A DNA stretch of 64,000 bases from Duganella levis. GTDB taxonomy: Bacteria > Pseudomonadota > Gammaproteobacteria > Burkholderiales > Burkholderiaceae_D. How positions within the stretch are numbered: the first letter of the stretch is position 1; each line of letters opens with the position of its first letter. Position numbers and translations under genes: made by a program. This document shows positions 34,563-43,288 of this stretch, piece after piece. The notes below the pieces were generated by a model. The model ran no database searches and was not told the DNA's origin. It saw nothing but the letters and a program-made list of their open reading frames with translations. Where the stretch lies: positions 1-64,000 of the forward strand of contig NZ_WWCT01000024.1 of NCBI RefSeq assembly GCF_009857605.1, given 5' to 3'.

Positions 34563-35689
34563 AACATCCGCTGTTGCGCGTCGCGGCGGTCGCCTAGCAG
34601 TTCCAGCAGCAGCTTCTTGATCGGCGCGGGCAGGGCGGCGTCGGCGATGTGGGCGGCATCCAGCCAGACGTGGCCGGCCTCGGCCGCCATCGGCAGCCGC
34701 CGTGACAGCGTCACGCGGTACGGCGCAATGTGCAGCTTGTAGTGCGTGAACACATGCGTCACCGTTGACAAGCGATCATAGGCTTCCATCTCGCCAAACT
34801 TGCCCACCAGGCGCAACAGCGCATCATCATCGGCCGGCTCGATCTCGTCATCGTCCGCCGCCACATGGCCGTCCAGTTCCGGCAGCGACAGCAGCCCGCC
34901 CCAGATCCCGCTTGGTGGCCGCTGTTCCAGCAGCACTTGCCCATTGTCGATAATTGCCAGCATCACCGCCTGTTTCTCGGGCGTGGCCTTCTTCGGCTTG
35001 CGCACCGGCAGATCCTTGGTGCGGTTGGTGGCAAACGCCACGCAGCGCGGCTGCATCGGGCAGCGTTCGCATGACGGACTGCTGCGTGTGCACAAAGTCG
35101 CGCCCATGTCCATCAAGCCCTGCGTGTACGACTCGATGCCCACCTCCGGCAACAGCGCCTCGGCGCGCAGCCACATGGCTTGCTCGGTCTTCTTCTCGCC
35201 CGGATAGCTGTCGATGCCGAACACCCGCGCAAACACCCGCTTGACGTTGCCATCCATGATGGCCGCGCGCCTGCCGCTGGAAAACGCCGCAATCGCCGCC
35301 GCCGTCGAACGGCCGATGCCCGGCAACTCCGCCAGCAGCAGCGGGTCGGACGGGAATACGCCGTCATACTCCGCCACCACGCGCTGCGCGCACTTGTGCA
35401 GATTGCGCGCCCGCGTGTAATAGCCCAGGCCGCTCCACTGCGCCATCACATCCTCCACCGGCGCTGCCGCCAGATCGCGCAGGGTCGGGAAACGCTCCAG
35501 GAAACGCGCGTAATAGCCCAGTACCGCCGACACCTGAGTCTGCTGCAACATGATTTCCGACAGCCAGATCAGATACGCATCGCGGGTGTTTTGCCAGGGC
35601 AGCACATGGCGTCCATGCACTTTTTGCCAGCCGATCAGATCGGCCGAGAAACTGGGATCTGCAAAATTCTCTACTGCTACAACTTTCAT
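34559..35689 (-). CDS. mutY: A/G-specific adenine DNA glycosylase MutY
   Basis: 376 residues. MutY removes adenine mispaired with 8-oxoguanine. Visible are the catalytic Glu region SEIMLQQTQV, the helix-hairpin-helix LPGIGRSTAAAIAAF with the catalytic Asp in IMDGNVKRV, the 4Fe-4S ligands in CTRSSPSCERCPMQPRC (C-x6-C-x2-C-x5-C), and a C-terminal NUDIX-like 8-oxoG-reading domain (LLEQRPPSGIWGGLLSLPE). An AGGAA site lies in the 12-bp gap after the GTPase gene, so it is the last gene of a mutM-GTPase-mutY operon. Confidence 0.96.
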   Translation of the reverse strand: MKVVAVENFADPSFSADLIGWQKVHGRHVLPWQNTRDAYLIWLSEIMLQQTQVSAVLGYYARFLERFPTLRDLAAAPVEDVMAQWSGLGYYTRARNLHKCAQRVVAEYDGVFPSDPLLLAELPGIGRSTAAAIAAFSSGRRAAIMDGNVKRVFARVFGIDSYPGEKKTEQAMWLRAEALLPEVGIESYTQGLMDMGATLCTRSSPSCERCPMQPRCVAFATNRTKDLPVRKPKKATPEKQAVMLAIIDNGQVLLEQRPPSGIWGGLLSLPELDGHVAADDDEIEPADDDALLRLVGKFGEMEAYDRLSTVTHVFTHYKLHIAPYRVTLSRRLPMAAEAGHVWLDAAHIADAALPAPIKKLLLELLGDRRDAQQRMF

Positions 35690-35701
35690 TCTGTTCCTAA
35701 A

Positions 35702-37633
35702 TCAGGCTGCGGCGTCCAGCGCCACAAATTCCGCGTTGATGGCGATGCCGATCGCATTCGCCAGTTCGTTCAGACGCGTCTTCTGCGCTTCCAGCTCCTG
35801 CTGGCTGCGCTCGAACGCATCAATTTTCTGTTCCAGGCTGTCGGTCGCATCGTGGATGCGCTGGATCGAGCCTAGCCTGTGTTTCAGCTGATCCTTGTGC
35901 TGGCGGATCTGCGCCTCCAGCGGCGCCATGATCACCTTCAGCCATGCTTCCGCGTCGTTGTTGGCGGAGCGGAAGCAGCCGCGCACGCGCGAGGCGATGG
36001 TGTCGAAGAACTTCTCCATCAAGGTCACGCGGCTGGTGGTCAGCAGCGTCGCCGTGCCGAAGGTCTTGTAATAGATCGCCTCGATGCTGGCCAGTTCATC
36101 GCGATAACGGTCCAGCGAAAACGGCATCGGCAGGGCCAGCGTCAAGCCGTGTTCGGTCGAGAAGCGGCGATACATCACGCCCATCATCTCGCTGATCTCC
36201 AGCGTCTTGCGCTCGGCCGCGTCGAGGTTGGCGCGGGTGCGTTCAAAATACCCGCGCACCGCTTCGCGCACGCCGGTGAAGAAGCGGCTGCGCTGCATCT
36301 CCTGGCGCACCAGTTCGATATCGTCGCGGACGATGTCCATGCCCATGCAGGTGTACAGCTCGGTCGACAGCCGGGTGAACACCGCGCGCGTGGCCTGCAG
36401 CTTGAACAGGCTGGCGTCGAATTCCTTCTTCTCCACATCGATGCGGCGCATCATGTGCGAGATCACGCTCTGGTTCTTGCCGCGCAGGCTGCGCAGCTCG
36501 TGCAACTGCTCGACAATGCCGCGGCTGCGCGCATGCAGCATCGCCATCTGCGCCGTGTTCAGCGCCTGCAATTCCTGCACCAGCTGCTTGCGCACGATGT
36601 CCTTCTTGGCCGGAATCAGCTCGTTGAACAGCGCGCCTTCCAGCGCATGCAGCCGGCTGCGCGCCTGCAATTCGACGTCATGGTTGATCTTGCCAACCAG
36701 CGCCTTCTGCGCCGATACCGGAAACACCTGGCGCGGTTCCAGCGACAGCATATGCGCCACGTTGGCCTGCTGGCGGGCGATCTCGGCGTTGATATCTTCC
36801 TCGCTGCGCAGCTCGTCCCACATGCTGTCGATCTTGTTCAGCACCACCAGCCGGCCGGCGCCGGCGCCGATGTGGTTGCGCCAGACTTCGATATCGCTCT
36901 TGGTCACACCGGTGTCGGCGGCCAGGATGAACAGCACCGCGTGCGCGTTCGGAATCAGGTTCAGCGTGAGTTCCGGCTCGGTGCCGATGGCGTTCAGGCC
37001 GGGCGTGTCGAGGATCACCAGCCCTTGCTTGAGCAGCGGATGCGGAAAGTTGATGATGGCGTGGCGCCACAGCGAGACTTCCACCCAGCCGTTCTCGTCC
37101 AGCGTGGCCGGCATGTCCGGATCGTCCTCGTCGTACAGGCCGTAGCGCTTGGCTTCTTCCACTGGCACATAGCGGGTCTTGCTGACCTGCTTGAAGGCTT
37201 CGTGCATTTCCGCGCCGGCGTCCAGGTTCAGCGGCAGCACCGTCCAGGCCGCAGGCTGTTCGCGGTAATCGCTGGTCGAGAGGTTGTCGGCCCGGGTCTC
37301 GATCGGTAGCAGGCGAATCGACGGCGCCATGTTGGGATTCCACAGCAGCTCGGTCGGGCACATGGTGGTACGGCCGGCCGCCGACGGCAGGATGCGCTGG
37401 CCATACTCGGCAAAGAAGATGGCGTTGATCAGTTCCGACTTGCCGCGCGAGAATTCGGCGACGAAGGCCACCGACAGCTGGTCGTCGGCCAGCCGCGCCA
37501 GCGTGCGGCTGATGCGCTGGTCGGTGGCGGCGTCGGCCAGGGATGCGCCGGCCACCCACGCCTGATAATTCTTCAGTGCGGTGACCACGCCTTGCCGCCA
37601 GGCGCTGTACTGTTCGAAATCCCTGACCATCAT
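35702..37633 (-). CDS. Dynamin-like GTPase
   Basis: 643 residues from the ATG at 37633, preceded by AAGGG; the frame extends to 37720 but would overlap mutM. The GTPase motifs are FVAEFSRGKSELIN (P-loop at 59-66, with Ala where the consensus first Gly would be), a switch II LVILDTPGLNAIG with D209-TPG, and G4 LNKIDS at 265-270. The rest is long helices (about 310-643), as in bacterial dynamin-like proteins, which remodel or tether membranes. Cellular role not known for this branch. It sits between mutM (14 bp upstream) and mutY (12 bp downstream) on one strand, an odd partnership of a membrane-type GTPase with DNA repair. Confidence 0.85.
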   Translation of the reverse strand: MMVRDFEQYSAWRQGVVTALKNYQAWVAGASLADAATDQRISRTLARLADDQLSVAFVAEFSRGKSELINAIFFAEYGQRILPSAAGRTTMCPTELLWNPNMAPSIRLLPIETRADNLSTSDYREQPAAWTVLPLNLDAGAEMHEAFKQVSKTRYVPVEEAKRYGLYDEDDPDMPATLDENGWVEVSLWRHAIINFPHPLLKQGLVILDTPGLNAIGTEPELTLNLIPNAHAVLFILAADTGVTKSDIEVWRNHIGAGAGRLVVLNKIDSMWDELRSEEDINAEIARQQANVAHMLSLEPRQVFPVSAQKALVGKINHDVELQARSRLHALEGALFNELIPAKKDIVRKQLVQELQALNTAQMAMLHARSRGIVEQLHELRSLRGKNQSVISHMMRRIDVEKKEFDASLFKLQATRAVFTRLSTELYTCMGMDIVRDDIELVRQEMQRSRFFTGVREAVRGYFERTRANLDAAERKTLEISEMMGVMYRRFSTEHGLTLALPMPFSLDRYRDELASIEAIYYKTFGTATLLTTSRVTLMEKFFDTIASRVRGCFRSANNDAEAWLKVIMAPLEAQIRQHKDQLKHRLGSIQRIHDATDSLEQKIDAFERSQQELEAQKTRLNELANAIGIAINAEFVALDAAA

Positions 37634-37647
37634 TGGTGTGCCCTTAT

Positions 37648-38481
37648 TTATTTTTGGCAATTCACACAATAGAACGTGGAACGCTGGCCCTGCTTGATCT
37701 GGCGTATCGGCGCCGCGCATACACGGCAGGGCACGCCAGTCCGATCATAGACGAAATAAGTCTGCTGGAAATACCCGGACTGCCCGTTGACGCTGATGAA
37801 GTCGCGCAGCGTGCTGCCGCCCTGGACGATGGCCTCGGCCAGGATCTCGCGCACCGCCTGCGCCAGCTTCTCGTAGCGCGCCAGGCTGATGCGCTTGGCC
37901 GGCGTCTTCGGATTGATGCCTGCACGGAACAAGCTTTCCGATGCATAAATATTGCCGACACCCACCACGATATCGCCGGCCAGCAGCACCTGCTTGACCG
38001 GCGCGCTGCGCTGACGAGTCTGATCGTACAGCAATTTGCCGCTGAAGCCCGCTTCCAGCGGCTCCACGCCCAGTTCGCGCAGCAGCACATGGTGTTCCAG
38101 CTCGCCGTCGGCGGCGTCGTGCCACAGCACCGCGCCAAAGCGGCGCGGGTCTTTCATGCGCAGCACCTGCGGGCCGTTCGGGCCTTCCACCTGCAAATCG
38201 AAGTGGTCGTGCTTCTCCGGCTCGATGCCGGGGGCCATGATGCGCAGGTGGCCGGACATGCCGAGGTGAATGATCAGCGTGCCGTGCTCGAAGTGGATCA
38301 GCAGGTATTTGCCGCGACGGCCGGTGCGCAGCACCTTGCGGCCGGCCAGCAGCTGGGGCAGGGCGGCCGGGAACGGCCAGCGCAAACCCTCGCGGCGCAG
38401 CACCACCTCGCGCACCACCCGGTCTTCGATATGGGGCGCCACACCGCGCCGTGTCACTTCGACTTCTGGTAATTCTGGCAT
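37648..38481 (-). CDS. mutM: Formamidopyrimidine-DNA glycosylase MutM (Fpg)
   Basis: 277 residues. Removes 8-oxoguanine and formamidopyrimidines and nicks the site. The mature N-terminus PELPEVEVTRRG carries the catalytic Pro1 and Glu2. The helix-two-turn-helix region has GVGNIYASESLFRAGINP, and the C-terminal zinc finger is CRVC...CVNC. Complete and normal length. First gene of the minus-strand operon with the dynamin-like GTPase and mutY; divergent from the TPR lipoprotein gene across 138 bp. Confidence 0.97.
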   Translation of the reverse strand: MPELPEVEVTRRGVAPHIEDRVVREVVLRREGLRWPFPAALPQLLAGRKVLRTGRRGKYLLIHFEHGTLIIHLGMSGHLRIMAPGIEPEKHDHFDLQVEGPNGPQVLRMKDPRRFGAVLWHDAADGELEHHVLLRELGVEPLEAGFSGKLLYDQTRQRSAPVKQVLLAGDIVVGVGNIYASESLFRAGINPKTPAKRISLARYEKLAQAVREILAEAIVQGGSTLRDFISVNGQSGYFQQTYFVYDRTGVPCRVCAAPIRQIKQGQRSTFYCVNCQK

Positions 38482-38619
38482 CTATCTCAACTGGCTGAGG
38501 AAATAATGGGAGGCAACGTCTGGCTGTAACGGAATATTTGGTTACACTAGTCAAACTCCGCCCGCGATGCGAACGGCGTAAAATCTGACCGTACTTTGCT
38601 GACTTGCCAGGATCTGCCC

Positions 38620-40410
38620 TTGAAAAACGCTTTCGCCATTGTAACCCTGTCCGCCTTGCTGTCGGCGTGCGCTGTCGCGCCGCACCAGCAGGACGAGCCC
38701 GCCGCCACGCCGCAGCCCGCCGAGGCCGCTGCTGCGGACGCCGCCGCGCCGGCCGAGGCCGAAGCACCAGCACCAGCGCCGGAAGCGCTGCCGAATAACG
38801 ATCTGACCAGCGACCTGCTGTTCCGCATCACCAAGGCCGAGCTGGAATTCAAGAAAGGGCAGTGGCAAGGCCCGTACATCACCATGATGGCGCTGGCCCA
38901 GCAGACCCGCGACCCGCGCCTGGCGCGCCGTGCGGTGGAAATGGCGCTGACCGCAAAGCAGAACGGCGAGGCCATGTCGGCCATCCGCCTGTGGCGCAAC
39001 CTGGCGCCGGATTCGGATGAGGCGGCACAATTCTTCCTCGGCTTTGCCGTGACCGGAGACGATCTGGGCGAAGCGGAAGCGGCGTTCGAGGACCGTCTGA
39101 AAAAGGCCAAGCCGGCCGCGCGCCCGCTGGTAATGTTCCAGATGCAGCAATACCTGCTGCGCGCCAAGGACAAGACCGCTGCCTTCTCGCTGCAGGAACG
39201 CGTGCTGCTGCCTTACGACGATACGCTGGAATCGCATTTGATCCTGTCGCAAGGCGCGTTCGGCCTTAACGACATGGCGCGCGCCCGCGTCGAGTCGGCC
39301 AAGGCGCTGGCCATCAAGCCGGATTCCGAACTGGCAATCCTGACCAGCGCCCAGGTGTCGGGCGATATCGACAGCGCCATGAAAACGCTGACCGGCTTCC
39401 TCGAAAAATATCCGAAATCGACCGAGGTGCGCGCCGCTTACGCCCGCATTCTGGTCGACAACAAGCAGTACGACGAGGCGCGCAAGCAATTCCTGATTCT
39501 GCTGAAAGATCAGCCGGACAACATCGCCACGCTGTACGCGCTGGGCGTGATGTCGATGCAGGCCGACAATCTGCCGGACGCAGAGAAATACTTCACCCGC
39601 TTCGTCAACACTCTGGCCGACCATCCGAATGACGAGCGCGATCCGTCCAAGGTGCTGATGATTCTGTCGCAGATCGCCGAGCAGCGCGGCGACTTCGACC
39701 TCGCCTACAGCTGGCTGGAGAAAGTCGACAGCAGTGACGAAAAAGTCTACTTGGCCGCGCGCATGAAAATGGCCGTGCTGACCGCCCGCAAAGGCAATAT
39801 CGACGAGGCCCGCAAGCAGCTGTCCGAGCTGACGCCGACCGACCCTAACGACCAGGCGCAAGTATTCCAGGCCGACGCCCAGCTGCTGCGCGACGCCGGC
39901 GACCACCGTGCCGCCTATCAGGTGCTGGAAAACGCCCTCAAGCGCTATCCTGACAATCCCGACCTGCTGTACGACTTTGCGCTGGTGGCGGAAAAAGTGG
40001 GCAATACGGAGCTGATGGAAAAAGCGCTGCGCCAGGTGATGATCGCCGCCCCCGACAACCAGCACGCCTACAACGCGCTGGGCTATTCGCTGGCCGAGCG
40101 CAATGAGCGCCTGCCGGAAGCTTACGCGCTGGTCGACAAGGCAATGAAGATGGCGCCGGGCGATCCGTTCATCATGGACAGCATGGGCTGGGTGCAGTTC
40201 CGCATGGGTAACCTGGACGAGGCGGAAGCGCTGCTGCGCCGTGCCTACGCGCTGCGCAATGATCCGGAAATCGCCGTCCACCTGGGCGAAGTGCTGTTCG
40301 CCAAGGGCGACGTCGGCGCCGCGCAGAAGATGTGGAAAGAAGCGCAAGCCAAAGATCCGAAAAACGACGCGCTCAAGAGTACGCTGGCGCGCCTCAACCA
40401 AAGCTTATAA
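38620..40410 (+). CDS. TPR-repeat lipoprotein
   Basis: Start chosen as the TTG at 38620, preceded by AGGATC, because it gives a clean lipoprotein signal (MKNAFAIVTLSALLSAC, lipid Cys17); a TTG at 38596 would add eight residues. 596 residues. After an Ala/Pro/Glu-rich linker the protein is helical with many tetratricopeptide repeats, clearest in ATLYALGVMSMQADNLPDAE and HAYNALGYSLAERNERLPEA. TPR proteins scaffold other proteins; the client is not known. It directly abuts lolB, so a link to outer-membrane lipoprotein traffic is possible. This order is common in related genomes. Confidence 0.85.
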   Translation: MKNAFAIVTLSALLSACAVAPHQQDEPAATPQPAEAAAADAAAPAEAEAPAPAPEALPNNDLTSDLLFRITKAELEFKKGQWQGPYITMMALAQQTRDPRLARRAVEMALTAKQNGEAMSAIRLWRNLAPDSDEAAQFFLGFAVTGDDLGEAEAAFEDRLKKAKPAARPLVMFQMQQYLLRAKDKTAAFSLQERVLLPYDDTLESHLILSQGAFGLNDMARARVESAKALAIKPDSELAILTSAQVSGDIDSAMKTLTGFLEKYPKSTEVRAAYARILVDNKQYDEARKQFLILLKDQPDNIATLYALGVMSMQADNLPDAEKYFTRFVNTLADHPNDERDPSKVLMILSQIAEQRGDFDLAYSWLEKVDSSDEKVYLAARMKMAVLTARKGNIDEARKQLSELTPTDPNDQAQVFQADAQLLRDAGDHRAAYQVLENALKRYPDNPDLLYDFALVAEKVGNTELMEKALRQVMIAAPDNQHAYNALGYSLAERNERLPEAYALVDKAMKMAPGDPFIMDSMGWVQFRMGNLDEAEALLRRAYALRNDPEIAVHLGEVLFAKGDVGAAQKMWKEAQAKDPKNDALKSTLARLNQSL

Positions 40411-41025
40411 ATGACTACACCATCGTTCCTCCGGCCGCTGCTGTTGGCACTGGCCCTGTCGGCTGCTGTCGCCGGCTGCGCCACCACCGGCCCGCGTTCC
40501 ACCGCCGCAGTTGCGCCGTACAGCGACAAGACCGAGCTGACCGGCCGCCTGACCATCAACTTCAGCCGCGACGGCAAGAAGGAATCGATGACTGGCAAGT
40601 ACGACTGGCAGCAGGACAAGGACAACGTCAACGTCAGCCTGACCGCGCCGCTGGGGCAGATGATTGCCGTGATCAAGGTCACGCCGCACTCGGCCACGCT
40701 GACCCAGGGTGACAAGGCGCCGCCGCAGACCGCGCCCAACGTCGATGCGCTGACCCAGAAAGCGCTGGGCTGGACGCTGCCGGTCTCCGGCCTGCGCTAC
40801 TGGCTGCAAGGCTACGCCACCGACAGCGACGGCAAGCCGTTCACCGCCTCGCCAGCCAACGATACCGTGATCACGCGCGACGGCTGGAAGCTGGAATACG
40901 TCGACTGGCAGGATGAAAAAGCCGCCGTGCCCAAGCCTAAGCTGATCTACGCCACCCGCATCGCCCTGGGGCAGGCGGTGGACGACATGAACATCCGCAT
41001 TTTCATCGATGCGCCCGACCAGTAA
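40411..41025 (+). CDS. lolB: Outer-membrane lipoprotein insertion factor LolB
   Basis: 204 residues, itself a lipoprotein (lipobox AVAGC). It takes lipoproteins from LolA and inserts them in the outer membrane. The family marks are TELTGRLTINFSRDGKKES and LGWTLPVSGLRYWLQG. The ATG follows the TPR gene stop with no gap, and ispE begins 9 bp after its stop; lolB-ispE-prs is a classic order in beta- and gammaproteobacteria. Confidence 0.93.
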   Translation: MTTPSFLRPLLLALALSAAVAGCATTGPRSTAAVAPYSDKTELTGRLTINFSRDGKKESMTGKYDWQQDKDNVNVSLTAPLGQMIAVIKVTPHSATLTQGDKAPPQTAPNVDALTQKALGWTLPVSGLRYWLQGYATDSDGKPFTASPANDTVITRDGWKLEYVDWQDEKAAVPKPKLIYATRIALGQAVDDMNIRIFIDAPDQ

Positions 41026-41034
41026 AATGCCGGC

Positions 41035-41901
41035 ATGACCGAATTAAGAAACTGCCCGGCTCCGGCCAAGCTCAATCTGTTCTTGCACGTCAATGGCCGC
41101 CGCGCCGACGGCTACCACCTGCTGCAAACCGTGTTCCAGCTGATCGACCACGGCGACACGCTGCACTTCACGCTGCGCGACGACACGGCGCTGCGCCGCG
41201 TGACCGACTTGCCCGGCGTGCCGGAAGAGAGCGATTTGATCATCCGCGCCGCCAGGCTGCTGCAAGGGGAAGTGCTGCGCCGCACCGGTGCCTTGCCGCG
41301 CGGCGTCGACATCGCCATCGACAAGGTGCTGCCGATGGGCGGCGGCGTCGGCGGCGGTTCGTCCGATGCCGCCACCACGCTGATGGCGCTGAACAAGCTG
41401 TGGAATGCCGGCCTGAGCAAGCGGGAGCTGATGGATCTGGGGCTGCCGCTGGGCGCCGACATTCCGTTCTTTATCTTTGGCGAAACCGCGTTCGCCGAAG
41501 GCGTGGGCGAGGCCTTGCAGCCGGTCTCCGCGCCGCAATGTTGGTATGTGGTTATCGAACCGGGTGTCATGGTGCCGACAGCTGCAATTTTTGGTTCAGA
41601 ACATTTGACAAGGGACACGCCGCTCGTTAATATATCGGACTTTTCCAGCCACTCCAGAACATCGGCGTTTGGAAAGAACGACTTGCAACAGGTAGCAACG
41701 AAGTTATTCCCGCCGGTAGCAGAAGCGGTAGAATGGCTCAGTGCTTACGGTGATGCCAGAATGACTGGCTCCGGTGCATGTGTGTTCAGTGCGGTAGCAA
41801 CCGAGGCGGACGCCGACGCGGTACTTGCAAAAGTGCCTGCCAAGTGGATAGCCTGGAAAGCCCAAGCGCTGCAACAGCATCCCATCATCGCGAAGTTGTG
41901 A
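41035..41901 (+). CDS. ispE: 4-diphosphocytidyl-2-C-methyl-D-erythritol kinase
   Basis: 288 residues, GHMP kinase of the MEP isoprenoid pathway. CPAPAKLNLFLHVNGRRADGYH holds the substrate Lys; the ATP loop is LPMGGGVGGGSSDAATTLMA; the third motif is MTGSGACVFSA. Full length. Base composition near the 3' end is slightly more AT-rich than its neighbours, next to the tRNA promoter. Confidence 0.95.
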   Translation: MTELRNCPAPAKLNLFLHVNGRRADGYHLLQTVFQLIDHGDTLHFTLRDDTALRRVTDLPGVPEESDLIIRAARLLQGEVLRRTGALPRGVDIAIDKVLPMGGGVGGGSSDAATTLMALNKLWNAGLSKRELMDLGLPLGADIPFFIFGETAFAEGVGEALQPVSAPQCWYVVIEPGVMVPTAAIFGSEHLTRDTPLVNISDFSSHSRTSAFGKNDLQQVATKLFPPVAEAVEWLSAYGDARMTGSGACVFSAVATEADADAVLAKVPAKWIAWKAQALQQHPIIAKL

Positions 41902-41916
41902 AGCGGAAAAAAGATT

Positions 41917-41944
41917 TTGCGAATCGCTGAAATGGCTGTATAAT
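41917..41944 (+). promoter_or_regulatory. Promoter of tRNA-Gln
   Basis: TTGCGA (41917-41922), 16-bp spacer, TATAAT (41939-41944), ending 32 bp before the mature tRNA. A perfect -10 in the right place. Confidence 0.8.
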
Positions 41945-41976
41945 ACTGGCCTGTAGCGACAAGCAGCAAGTTGCGT

Positions 41977-42053
41977 AGGGGAATCGCCAAGCTGGTTAAG
42001 GCACTGGATTTTGATTCCAGCATACCAAGGTTCGAATCCTTGTTCCCCTGCCA
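41977..42053 (+). tRNA. tRNA-Gln (anticodon TTG)
   Basis: 77 bases that fold into a full cloverleaf: acceptor AGGGGAA/TTCCCCT, D stem GCC/GGC, anticodon arm CTGGA-TTTTGAT-TCCAG, T arm CAAGG-TTCGAAT-CCTTG, discriminator G and encoded CCA. It lies between ispE and prs, a common site for tRNA-Gln in betaproteobacteria. Confidence 0.97.
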
Positions 42054-42109
42054 TTCGTTTGTATCTGGATCCGTCGAGGCACTAGTCTCCGGCCAGGTAG
42101 AGCAAAAAG

Positions 42110-42130
42110 TGAGGCGCACGATGCGCCTCA
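42110..42130. terminator. Hairpin between tRNA-Gln and prs
   Basis: TGAGGCGCA/TGCGCCTCA with a 3-base loop. The only T tract (CTTTTTG when read on the minus strand) lies on the upstream side, so it looks like a minus-strand terminator. On the plus strand it may only end or process the tRNA transcript. Confidence 0.5.
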
Positions 42131-42203
42131 TTCCATTTAGTTCAGTGCGGCGCGGCTCGCGCTGGCTCTTCAAAGAATCTTCTACAACTTCTCTGGAATC
42201 CCA

Positions 42204-43154
42204 ATGGCTTACGAAAACCTGATGGTTTTTACCGGCAACGCTAATCCTGCGTTGGCAGAGGGAGTCGCAAAAAATCTCGGCATCCCCCTCGGCAAAGCAA
42301 ACGTCTCGAAATTCTCGGACGGTGAAGTCATGGTTGAAATTAACGAAAACGTCCGCGGTAAAGACGTCTTCGTGCTGCAATCGACTTGCCAGCCAACCAA
42401 CGACAACCTGATGGAACTGATCCTGATGGTTGACGCGTTGAAGCGCGCATCGGCCGGCCGCATCACCGCCGCCATTCCTTACTTTGGTTACGCCCGTCAA
42501 GACCGCCGCCCACGTTCGGCGCGCGTTGCGATCTCGGCCAAAGTGGTTGCCAACATGCTGGAAGAAGCCGGCGTCGAGCGCGTCCTGATCATGGATCTGC
42601 ACGCAGACCAGATCCAGGGCTTCTTCGATATCCCGGTTGACAATATTTACGCTTCGCCAATTCTGCTGGGCGACCTGCAGAAGAAGAACAACGAAGACCT
42701 GCTGGTCGTGTCGCCGGACGTCGGCGGTGTGGTGCGTGCCCGCGCCCTGGCAAAACGCCTGGGCTGCGACCTGGCCATCATCGACAAGCGCCGTCCGAAA
42801 GCCAACGTGTCCGAAGTGATGAACATCATCGGTGACGTCGAAGGCCGTAACTGCGTGATTATGGATGACATGGTCGATACCGCCGGTACCCTGGTCAAGG
42901 CTGCGGAAGTGCTGAAAGAACGCGGCGCCAAAAAAGTCGTGGCGTATTGCACCCACGCCGTGCTGTCCGGTCCTGCAATCGACCGCATCAACAGCTCGTC
43001 GCTGGACGAACTGGTGGTGACCGACACGATTCCGCTGTCGGAAGCGGCCAAGCAATGCACCAAGATTCGTCAACTGACCTGCGCACCACTGCTGGCAGAG
43101 ACCTTCAAACGCATCATCAAGGGCGATTCCGTGATCTCCCTGTTCGTCGACTAA
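42204..43154 (+). CDS. prs: Ribose-phosphate pyrophosphokinase
   Basis: 316 residues. Makes PRPP from ribose 5-phosphate and ATP for nucleotides, His and Trp. Family signatures are DLHADQIQGFFDIPVDNIYA, the flexible-loop RQDRRPRSARVAISAK, and the PRPP loop VIMDDMVDTAGTLVKAA. It is followed by a strong terminator. The 150-bp upstream region has no clear promoter, so it may also be read from the tRNA promoter. Confidence 0.97.
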   Translation: MAYENLMVFTGNANPALAEGVAKNLGIPLGKANVSKFSDGEVMVEINENVRGKDVFVLQSTCQPTNDNLMELILMVDALKRASAGRITAAIPYFGYARQDRRPRSARVAISAKVVANMLEEAGVERVLIMDLHADQIQGFFDIPVDNIYASPILLGDLQKKNNEDLLVVSPDVGGVVRARALAKRLGCDLAIIDKRRPKANVSEVMNIIGDVEGRNCVIMDDMVDTAGTLVKAAEVLKERGAKKVVAYCTHAVLSGPAIDRINSSSLDELVVTDTIPLSEAAKQCTKIRQLTCAPLLAETFKRIIKGDSVISLFVD

Positions 43155-43181
43155 GCGAACAATACAGTATCAGTTTTGAGG

Positions 43182-43217
43182 CGGCGCCCCCGGTTTTTTA
43201 CCGGGGGCGCCGTTTTT
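43182..43217 (+). terminator. Rho-independent terminator after prs
   Basis: CGGCGCCCCCGG (43182-43193) pairs with CCGGGGGCGCCG (43201-43212), followed by five Ts; a 12-bp GC stem. Confidence 0.95.
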
Positions 43218-43288
43218 CCCGAAGCGCGCCTGGTCGCGGGGCGCTTCATCACACAGGGCGCAAGTCCTGTTTATTATTGGAGTTACAC

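Noticed and set aside
38551..40401. A 616-codon minus-strand frame opposite the TPR lipoprotein gene
   Set aside because: Antisense shadow of a GC-rich coding region, with no signal peptide or motif of its own.
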